Position numbers and translations under genes: made by a program. Below, piece after piece: positions 36,102 to 42,684 of a stretch of DNA of 42,684 nucleotides (position 1 is the stretch's first letter; each line of letters starts with the position of its first letter). Source of the DNA: a virus; IMG/VR virus record IMGVR_UViG_3300045051_000090, positions 1-42,684 of that record. The stretch is one strand, 5' to 3'. The notes beneath the pieces were generated by a model. It was not told the origin of the DNA. It searched no databases and saw only the letters and a list, made by a program, of their open reading frames with translations.

Positions 36102-36536
36102 ATGTCTCGAATGTCGTCACCAACACCGATCTATAACACTAAGCGTTCAGAAGACTTACAGAACTTAAACTCGATTCTTCTAGGCCTAGCGATTGACGAA
36201 AGGTTAAGAGTAAAAGCGGTCAAGGAAGTAACCTTGACAAAATCGCAGAATAGTTATACTGCTACCGCACAAGTTACCGTTCCTTTCGATGGTTATCCTG
36301 CCGTTATCGGTGGAATAAAGCTCGTAGGGTCGAATGACTGGTATCAACTACCATATATGGACATTGTCGGAGCAGCAACTCCAACTATGAAAGAGTTTAT
36401 CCGAATACACAGTATCTCATTCCAAGGCGGAATTGCCACAATTACAGTTAAACTAGACTGCAATTCAACAGATTACGCAAACACACTAACAAGAACAGTT
36501 AAATTGATTATATTAAAAGACAAATTTAATAACTAA
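36102..36536 (+). CDS. Hypothetical tail-associated protein
   Basis: 144 residues. Helical start (SEDLQNLNSILLGLAID) then beta-rich (VTLTKSQNSYTATAQVTV, SISFQGGIATITVKLD). It follows the receptor-binding genes at 1-bp spacing, so it may be a tail chaperone or a cap protein. Family unknown. Confidence 0.7.
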   Translation: MSRMSSPTPIYNTKRSEDLQNLNSILLGLAIDERLRVKAVKEVTLTKSQNSYTATAQVTVPFDGYPAVIGGIKLVGSNDWYQLPYMDIVGAATPTMKEFIRIHSISFQGGIATITVKLDCNSTDYANTLTRTVKLIILKDKFNN

Positions 36537-36547
36537 AGGAGACCGAA

Positions 36548-37312
36548 ATGCCACAAATGCAAGATTTTGCACCAGAGGCTAGGCAGAATTACCAAGGGTG
36601 GTTCAATGCTGAAAAAATCAATAGGGACAGTCAAGTCAACACCGCTCAAAAGCGTTTGAACGAAGTTGACCCTTACTATCAAACCCTATTCGACGAACTC
36701 GGGGGAAACCAAAAGAAATCACAAGAAGCACTTACTTCTTCAATGATTCGTAGAGGTGTCTTCCGTTCTGGTGTAATGACACAAGCAGAGGGAAACCTTG
36801 CCGGTGAATACGGCAAAATGAACACTCGTCTCGGTGAAGAAAAGAGACAAAAGAAAGACGAATACACAGGTGTTCTTGATACGGCTACCAAGCTAAGAGA
36901 CAACCTAAACTCTGAACTAGAGGACAAGGTTAACGCACTAGCAAGACAGCTATACAACACTTGGATTAGTCAAGAAAATGAGAAAGCGTCAATCGCAGCT
37001 CAAGCAAAATCTAACAGTAATTACAGCACAACTGGCGGAGACGCATTTGACTACAATGACGGTCTTTCAGACCTAGGCGCAGTTATGTTCAAGACTGGTA
37101 TGACCAGAGAACAAGCAGCAGCACAACTAGCAAGAGACGCAGGTAGAAATGAACAAGCAGTTCTTAAAGACGTTTACAAAACTTATGGCGATAATTGGGA
37201 AATGCCTTGGTATAAAAAGAATAGAGCCGGCTACGGATTTAGTCTCGGTAATGGTGGCGGAGTTAACGCACGTTACAAAGCAATTCTTGGACAACAATCT
37301 GGCGGTTGGTAG
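36548..37312 (+). CDS. Internal virion protein, coiled-coil
   Basis: 254 residues. Helical over 20-150 (EVDPYYQTLFDELGGNQKKS, SSMIRRGVFRSGVMTQAEG), Ala/Gln-rich towards the end with a Gly-rich tail (GYGFSLGNGGGVNARYK). Short ejection proteins of this type precede the large one in many podoviruses. It would be packed in the head and expelled with DNA. Confidence 0.72.
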   Translation: MPQMQDFAPEARQNYQGWFNAEKINRDSQVNTAQKRLNEVDPYYQTLFDELGGNQKKSQEALTSSMIRRGVFRSGVMTQAEGNLAGEYGKMNTRLGEEKRQKKDEYTGVLDTATKLRDNLNSELEDKVNALARQLYNTWISQENEKASIAAQAKSNSNYSTTGGDAFDYNDGLSDLGAVMFKTGMTREQAAAQLARDAGRNEQAVLKDVYKTYGDNWEMPWYKKNRAGYGFSLGNGGGVNARYKAILGQQSGGW

Positions 37313-37321
37313 GAGTAACAA

Positions 37322-40300
37322 ATGGGGAAATATTACGATAGTATCGTAAACGGAGGAGGAACTAGCAAAGGTGGTAAATACCTTAAATTTATCGAAAGCG
37401 GAGCATACAAGAAAAAATCGTATGGTTCTAAATTTGGTATTGCTAGTCTGTCCCCAATCGAACAAGCGTCAAGGCAAGAAGAGCAAAAATACAATCAACA
37501 ACTAGCCGAACAAGAGAGAATGATTGCCGAAGAGGAAAAGGCGAAGAAAGAGAAATGGAAGAGACTTCTTCTAGGAGACCCTTCAAAACCTAAAACTCCG
37601 CTTAAAGGTAATATAGTTCAAAAGGGCGTTCAGATGGCAGACAATGCCGGACGTGGCCAATACGGTCTAGTTGGCGCAGCAGCGACATTCCCTGTCTCTG
37701 GTGTGGCAGCCCTTCTTAATACAGCCGATAAGGGAATCAGAGCTTATACTGGTTCGAAGGTAATGAAAAAAGCCGACGAAGCAGATACTAAAGCTCGTGA
37801 TTATGCTTCAAGGCTACGTAAAGAGGGTAAAATCTCTCAAGAGCAATATGCTAAACTTCTATCTTCATTCGACAAATCTCGAAGATCGGAGATGGACGAT
37901 ATAGACAAGAAATTCGATATATCTAAATCTACCAAAGAACTTACTGCCAAAAAGGTTGCAGGTGACGCAGGTATGGCCGCTATTGATATGGCGACTCTAG
38001 GACTTGGCTCTTCAGTATTCAAAGGAACTTCAAAAGGGTTTCAATACGTTGCGCCAAAAGCAGCAGCAAAACTTGCTACTGAACAAGGTAGTAAAGAGAT
38101 TGTTAAAGTTCTTTCAAAAGAGGGAATGAAAAACGTCGGAAAAACTGGCTTAAAAGGTGCAGGACTTGCGAGTGCAAATACTGTCGCCTACGGAATGAGC
38201 GAAAACAAATCAGCCAAAGACATTGCCAAAGACTTACCTGCAAGCGCAGCCCTAGGTTTCGCGATGGGTTCTGGTGCGGAAGCACTAGGCCAAGGCTTAA
38301 AAAACAAGGGTCTTCAACACAAACTAGACGCAGACGCTTATACGGAAACTCTAAAAAAATACAAGAAAGACTCTTCAGCTTATACTCGAACAATCAACAA
38401 ATCTAACAAAGAGATTGCCTCTAAACAGGAAGAATACAATGTTACGAAGGCTTGGTTAAAAGAGGTTTCTGGCGAACTAAAAGCTAAGAAAAAAGCCGGA
38501 CAATTAAGTCCAACCGACGAACTAGCCCTACGAAAAGAACGTAGCAAAGCAGTTAGAGAACTTCGTGTCCTTCAAAAAGATATGGAGAAACTAGGGAAGA
38601 CTGTTGAGGACTTTTCTTCAAAGAAAGCACAACTTTCTACACAGAAACTCCTAGAGCTAACTCCAACTCAAAAAAGACCAGTTCTCGACGCCGTTAGAGC
38701 GGGACTAAAGGCAAACCCAGAAAGTAAAACTCTAAAATTCATAGAGGAAACTATCTCAAAGCCTAGAGCATACCGAGAAACTCTAACAAATATCGAGAAA
38801 ATCTCACCAGAGACAGCCAAGATTATCAAGGCTCAAGCAGCAACCGAAGGTGTATACCGAGGTGAAGGTGAGATGGTTCTACAAGCGATTCAAACGAAGG
38901 CAAATAAGGATAAGTCTCTTTGGCAAACTCTTGCAAACGAGCTTAGAACAAAACCTCGTGAAGAATTAACTGGAGACGCTAAAATCGTCGCAGACTTGCT
39001 TGATAAAAGAGCAAACGAGCTAAGAAAACAAGGCGTTTCAGTTGGACACCTAGAAAACTACTTCCCACGACTAATTGACCCTTCACAGAAGAGACAATTA
39101 CAAGAGGTTCTTGAAGCAAACGGATTCAAAGACAAGGCCTCAATCCTTGAGACTCTTTACAACCGCAATCTACGGCCATCGAAAGCTGACCTAGAATATG
39201 GACGTGTTTTTGAAGACCTACCAGACGAAGTTAAGGCGCAGATTGAGAAATTCTATGTTCAAGACCCTGCAACAATTCTTGCGAACTGGAATAAAGAAAC
39301 TGCGGGAAGATTGGCTGAAGCTGAATTTTCTGGAGCAAACTTAGAGAGACTAAGAGAATCTTACGGAGACGCTTCCGACGACGCGGCTGCATATATCAAA
39401 GATATGTATAGCCTCTGGAGATTCGGACGGACTAAAACAGATGTAGAACAGACCATCAAAGGAATAGAAGTATTTACCAAGATGGGTATGTCAACCCTAT
39501 CAAACATATCGCAACACACGAATACCGCCACCGTAGCAGGTGTTAGGACAACAGCTAAAGCAATAAAAGAAGCGGCACACGACCCAAAGGCTGCCGAACA
39601 GCTTGCGCTAAAAGCCGGTGTCAATGTTCACGAAATGACCGACGAACTAACACAAGCACTTTACGAAGCTCAAAGAAAAAACCCTGCTGTTAACGCTGCT
39701 GAATGGTTACTAAAAATCAACGGATTCAAGGAAGTTGAAAAAGGTAACAGATTAGTCGCAACAATCGCAGGTAGGGACTTTATTCTAAATCTAGCGAAGA
39801 ACCCAGAGAAATACTCGGACGAACTAGCAGAATATGGTCTTAACTCTCATAAGATTGCACAAAAGGGATTGTCTCAAGACGACCTTCACAGAGGAATTTA
39901 TGAGTTTGTCGGCAAGACACAGTTCTATACCGACACAATGAGACTTCCGGGGTGGACAACAAAAACAGGCACAGGTGAAATTGTTTCGACTCTATCGAAA
40001 TTCTCATTCAAGCAAACGAAACTTCTAAAAGACAATATCGTTAAAAACCTAATGAAAGGTAATCCCGTTCCACTAATGAGATACCTATTTGTCGGTTCAG
40101 TCTTCGGTGAATTAACTGGAGATGTCAGAAACGCTATTACTGGACAAGAACGTGAGTATACTTGGAGCGAGATTCAAGACGGAGTTGCTCAAGGCGACTA
40201 CAACCCTCTTCTACACAGAATGTTAAAAGAGAACGTCGCACGTGCCGGTGGTTATGGCTATATGTATGATATGGCTCAAAATATGGAGTTCGCTAAAGAA

Positions 40301-41467
40301 CCTTGGGAAAAACCTCTTGTTGCTCTCGGCCCTGTCGGTAGTGACGTTAGAGACGTTATAAAAGGCTTCCAAACACATAGCGAAGAAGGTGGCGAAAAAG
40401 CGACTGAATACGCAACTAAACAAGTTGTTAAAAGAATACCATTCCTAGACCCTGCCTTAACTCAAGGCAAAAAACTCGGAGGGGCAGACTACACAGGAGT
40501 CCCAATTATCGGAAAAGGGCTAGATGGCGCAGCAACTACCTATAATCCAAGCGTATTTAAGGCGGGTAACGAACGAGACGCAATGTTGAAGAAGGTTAGT
40601 CCGGAAGCACGTAAACTCTACCCAACGCTTCACCAAATGCACAAGGGAGAAACTCCACTTCTATATACAGCCAGAAAAGCGGCTGCCTATATAGACTACC
40701 CAGAACTATTTGTCCTTGATAAGAAATATTACAAGGCACAAAAAGAGAATACTGGAAAAGATTATGACCCAATCTACGATCTGACGCTAACTCAAGCAAA
40801 GCAAGTATTTGCTCAAACAGCGAAGGGTGACAAATGGAACGAAAAAGAACTCTATGCGCAAGAGTGGTATAAGAACTTCAAAGACAAGCGGTCTGAATAT
40901 TACAACGGCCTACGTGACTCTCGAACAGGGGATTACGCAGGAGCAGAAGCCGACGAGTTCTATGTTGAGAAATCTCAACACGTTAAGGACTTAGAAGCAA
41001 TGGGTAATTACGACAATGCAGCCGTTAAAGATTATCAAGAGAAGAACAAGGCAATGAAAAACGCAAAGCGTGAAGAAATCGGTCTCGTCACGCCAGACAG
41101 ATATGACCTTGAAGGCGACTTGATATTCGAAAGGGGCGCAACCATAGCCAAAGACCAAGGCGGTAAACTTGCTTATATGCAAGCAATCCGTTCGGCGGGT
41201 ATGGGCTACGATAAGTTCTTCGAAGAACACCCAGAACTTGACCCTCTAAATGGGGCGGTTATCAAGGGTTCTGGCCTCGAAAAACAACTGAAGTATCAGC
41301 AAAAAAAGTATGGCAAAAGTATAAATAAACAAGCAAAGATTGGCAAACCGTTAAACGAAAGCACAACAAAAACTAAAAAGAAAGTTTCCCGAGCTAAGGT
41401 AGTGGCACTAGGTAAATCCAGAGCAAAACTGAAACCTAGCAAACGGAAAAAAGTAGGAGGTTTTTAG
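37322..41467 (+). CDS. Large internal (ejection) virion protein
   Basis: 1381 residues, the largest gene. Basic and helical, with Ala/Gly-rich membrane-prone stretches near 110-140 (YGLVGAAATFPVSGVAALL) and 290-325 (PASAALGFAMGSGAEALG), a coiled coil (about 340-440) and a Lys/Arg-rich end. Positions about 845-930 (GKTQFYTDTMRLPGWTTKTG, STLSKFSFKQTKLLKDNI) resemble large polyvalent or internal proteins of podoviruses. Such proteins leave the head first and build a trans-envelope conduit. No lysozyme motif seen here; the transglycosylase at 8543 could take that part. Confidence 0.8.
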   Translation: MGKYYDSIVNGGGTSKGGKYLKFIESGAYKKKSYGSKFGIASLSPIEQASRQEEQKYNQQLAEQERMIAEEEKAKKEKWKRLLLGDPSKPKTPLKGNIVQKGVQMADNAGRGQYGLVGAAATFPVSGVAALLNTADKGIRAYTGSKVMKKADEADTKARDYASRLRKEGKISQEQYAKLLSSFDKSRRSEMDDIDKKFDISKSTKELTAKKVAGDAGMAAIDMATLGLGSSVFKGTSKGFQYVAPKAAAKLATEQGSKEIVKVLSKEGMKNVGKTGLKGAGLASANTVAYGMSENKSAKDIAKDLPASAALGFAMGSGAEALGQGLKNKGLQHKLDADAYTETLKKYKKDSSAYTRTINKSNKEIASKQEEYNVTKAWLKEVSGELKAKKKAGQLSPTDELALRKERSKAVRELRVLQKDMEKLGKTVEDFSSKKAQLSTQKLLELTPTQKRPVLDAVRAGLKANPESKTLKFIEETISKPRAYRETLTNIEKISPETAKIIKAQAATEGVYRGEGEMVLQAIQTKANKDKSLWQTLANELRTKPREELTGDAKIVADLLDKRANELRKQGVSVGHLENYFPRLIDPSQKRQLQEVLEANGFKDKASILETLYNRNLRPSKADLEYGRVFEDLPDEVKAQIEKFYVQDPATILANWNKETAGRLAEAEFSGANLERLRESYGDASDDAAAYIKDMYSLWRFGRTKTDVEQTIKGIEVFTKMGMSTLSNISQHTNTATVAGVRTTAKAIKEAAHDPKAAEQLALKAGVNVHEMTDELTQALYEAQRKNPAVNAAEWLLKINGFKEVEKGNRLVATIAGRDFILNLAKNPEKYSDELAEYGLNSHKIAQKGLSQDDLHRGIYEFVGKTQFYTDTMRLPGWTTKTGTGEIVSTLSKFSFKQTKLLKDNIVKNLMKGNPVPLMRYLFVGSVFGELTGDVRNAITGQEREYTWSEIQDGVAQGDYNPLLHRMLKENVARAGGYGYMYDMAQNMEFAKEPWEKPLVALGPVGSDVRDVIKGFQTHSEEGGEKATEYATKQVVKRIPFLDPALTQGKKLGGADYTGVPIIGKGLDGAATTYNPSVFKAGNERDAMLKKVSPEARKLYPTLHQMHKGETPLLYTARKAAAYIDYPELFVLDKKYYKAQKENTGKDYDPIYDLTLTQAKQVFAQTAKGDKWNEKELYAQEWYKNFKDKRSEYYNGLRDSRTGDYAGAEADEFYVEKSQHVKDLEAMGNYDNAAVKDYQEKNKAMKNAKREEIGLVTPDRYDLEGDLIFERGATIAKDQGGKLAYMQAIRSAGMGYDKFFEEHPELDPLNGAVIKGSGLEKQLKYQQKKYGKSINKQAKIGKPLNESTTKTKKKVSRAKVVALGKSRAKLKPSKRKKVGGF

Positions 41468-41938
41468 ATGGATTTTATAAAAATCTTTCCAGAAACAGCT
41501 CAACACTTCTTGCTAGGTATAGGACTTATAGTCGCAACCTACTTTATATGGAAGTTCAATTCCAATAAGGCAGCGAATGAGGCTATTCATAACTACAAAA
41601 CACTAGCGGAATCTCAAGAAAAGGTTAATGAACAACTACGTTGCGAAATGGCCGAGATTAAAAAGGAGTTCGAGAAACAACTATCAGCTATTCGTGCTGA
41701 AAAGAGAGAGTTAGAAGCTCAAGTCAATCGGTTACAGGGAGAAAATGAGGCACTAAAAAAGTTGCTTACATATCAAGACCCCGGCTTCCGAGACACGGTA
41801 AAAAGTATCTTGATGGAAATCAAGAAGCTAAGAGAAGACTTCGAAGGACACTCTCAACAAGACAACACTAGGTTTGGCGAAATCTTTGGCGCTTTGAAGG
41901 AGCTAAAAGATGGAGAACTTAAAACACTTACGAACTAA
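41468..41938 (+). CDS. Membrane-anchored coiled-coil protein, possible spanin/holin-class
   Basis: 156 residues. An N-terminal transmembrane helix (FLLGIGLIVATYFIWKF, about 14-30) is followed by a long coiled coil (35-100, VNRLQGENEALKKLLTYQ) and a second helix. Just upstream of the amidase, the layout matches an inner-membrane spanin-like or lysis-accessory protein, although no outer-membrane partner is visible. Also possible: a head-tail or ejection protein. AGGAGGT site before the ATG. Confidence 0.6.
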   Translation: MDFIKIFPETAQHFLLGIGLIVATYFIWKFNSNKAANEAIHNYKTLAESQEKVNEQLRCEMAEIKKEFEKQLSAIRAEKRELEAQVNRLQGENEALKKLLTYQDPGFRDTVKSILMEIKKLREDFEGHSQQDNTRFGEIFGALKELKDGELKTLTN

Positions 41939-42062
41939 ATGTGAAGTATACTCGAGGGTCGTGGGATATATTAGACCGACGAACCAATGGAACGACGGGA
42001 AAGTAGCAGAATACCACGACCGAGTAACTTTTAACTTACCAAAGGAGGTAAAAAATGTCTAA
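41910..42062 (+). CDS. Stand-alone glycyl-radical domain, NrdD C-terminus-like
   Basis: 50 residues, missed by size filters. ATG at 41910 with GAAGGAG 7 bases upstream, overlapping the gene before (29 bp) and the amidase (8 bp). YSRVVGYIRP (14-23) then QWNDGKVAEYHDRV (26-39) copies the glycyl-radical loop and C-terminal tail of class III (anaerobic) ribonucleotide reductases; Gly19 would be the radical site. The large catalytic domain and the four-Cys zinc site are absent; only Cys11 remains. It may act like the spare-part protein GrcA/YfiD, replacing a damaged radical domain of the host enzyme. Stand-alone fragments of this family do occur in phage annotations; the function is not settled. 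Confidence 0.75.
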   Translation: MENLKHLRTKCEVYSRVVGYIRPTNQWNDGKVAEYHDRVTFNLPKEVKNV

Positions 42063-42684
42063 AGTATTTATCGCTGCCGGACACGGTGGCGCAGACCCGG
42101 GAGCAGTCGGCAACGGCACTAACGAGAGGGATTTAACTATCCAAATCGTTAACCAAGCTGCTGCGCTATTATCAGCCCAAGATATGAAAGGACGACAACT
42201 TGTTATTGTCCCTCACCACCTTGGACTCGTTGATAGTATCAACTGGATTAACGCTAATACGACTGACAAATATCACGACCTATGTATCGAGGTTCACTTG
42301 AACGCAGGTGGTGGTGATGGAGTAGAGGTATTTTATTTCGATGGAATTGCAACATCTAAGGCATTCGCCCAAGAGTTGTTAGAACCACTCGTTCTTTATA
42401 CTGGACTTCCTTCACGTGGCGTTAAATCAGACGCAACTACAAGATTCGGTAGACTTGGATTTATTCGAGATACTGAACCACTAGCTTCTCTAATTGAACT
42501 TGGCTTTATCGACGACCAAGACGCACCGGCTACAAATGACGTTGCAGTTGTTCGTGAAAAAGGTGGCAAGGCATTAGCGGCTGCTATTCTTAAATCTTGT
42601 GATTCTGCATACGTTGAACCACGACTAGTTGAACAACCAAAACCAGTAACTCCAGTAGAGACACCGGCAGAAAAACCACAAGTT
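42055..42684 (+). CDS. N-acetylmuramoyl-L-alanine amidase (endolysin), N-terminal part
   Basis: 5' part of the gene completed at 1-412. ATG at 42055 with AAAGGAGGT upstream. Amidase_3 (LytC-like) fold: AAGHGG with His10, NERDL with Glu24, EVHLNAGGGDG with His81, and LIELGFIDD with catalytic Glu149. It would cleave the bond between muramic acid and L-Ala of the stem peptide with zinc. No signal peptide at the N-terminus. In the joined 304-residue protein a Pro-rich linker leads to two membrane helices, so the enzyme may export itself or be tethered to the membrane. Confidence 0.93.
   Translation, partial: MSKVFIAAGHGGADPGAVGNGTNERDLTIQIVNQAAALLSAQDMKGRQLVIVPHHLGLVDSINWINANTTDKYHDLCIEVHLNAGGGDGVEVFYFDGIATSKAFAQELLEPLVLYTGLPSRGVKSDATTRFGRLGFIRDTEPLASLIELGFIDDQDAPATNDVAVVREKGGKALAAAILKSCDSAYVEPRLVEQPKPVTPVETPAEKPQV
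42558..42684. repeat. Assembly-overlap repeat, right copy
   Basis: Identical to bases 1-127. See the left copy. Confidence 0.95.

Noticed and set aside
1-42684. CRISPR array, integrase, att sites, transposase or lysogeny repressor
   Set aside because: None seen on either strand; no regular repeat-spacer array and no tyrosine or serine recombinase motif.

Overview
This window is a complete, circularly closed genome of an uncultured tailed phage. Bases 1-127 are repeated exactly at 42558-42684, and an amidase gene reads in frame across that join, so the unique circle is 42,557 bp. An overlap of exactly 127 bp is what a k=127 de Bruijn assembly leaves, so these are probably not true terminal repeats. 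The tail genes are of podovirus type: a four-helix-like head-tail adaptor, a beta-propeller-like nozzle/stabilisation protein, a 1381-residue ejection-type protein and no tape measure. The genome is AT-rich and uses ordinary bacterial signals (sigma70-type -35/-10 boxes, strong Shine-Dalgarno sites, and TAA, TAG and TGA as stops). The host is a bacterium with peptidoglycan but cannot be named. An NrdD-like fragment hints at an anaerobic or facultative host.

Layout. (1) 468-20114, minus strand: accessory and early genes. From promoter to distal end these are small acidic or zinc-binding proteins (15.7-20.1 kb), a recombination module (Gp157-like protein, ERF annealing protein, PD-(D/E)XK nuclease, SSB-tailed protein; 13.7-15.5 kb), an RNA-repair module (RNA ligase, T4-type polynucleotide kinase-phosphatase, RlaP-like nucleotidyltransferase; 10.0-12.8 kb), a regulatory gap with promoter, DnaA box and structured RNA (9.1-9.8 kb), a lytic transglycosylase and small membrane proteins (7.6-9.1 kb), a tRNA array (5.8-7.05 kb), then a metallophosphoesterase, coiled-coil and zinc proteins, a glycosyltransferase and a NinG-like nuclease. 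(2) 20.1-21.1 kb: a gene-free control region between divergent operons. (3) 21151-42684 and 1-412, plus strand: late genes in the order terminase, portal, scaffold, major capsid protein, head and tail proteins, four tandem receptor-binding proteins with a shared N-terminal anchor, ejection proteins, then lysis genes. A bidirectional terminator at 438-470 ends both operons.

How it fits together. There is no DNA polymerase, helicase, primase, integrase or lysogeny repressor, so the phage probably relies on host replication (two exact DnaA boxes) plus its own recombination proteins and looks strictly lytic. The most striking part is the pairing of 12 recognisable tRNAs, several with damaged or abnormal ends, with a three-enzyme RNA-repair set. 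This looks like a way to replace and mend tRNAs cut by host anticodon nucleases. A second striking part is the lysis end of the late operon, where a 50-residue stand-alone glycyl-radical domain like the C-terminus of NrdD overlaps an amidase that carries its own two-helix, holin-like membrane tail.
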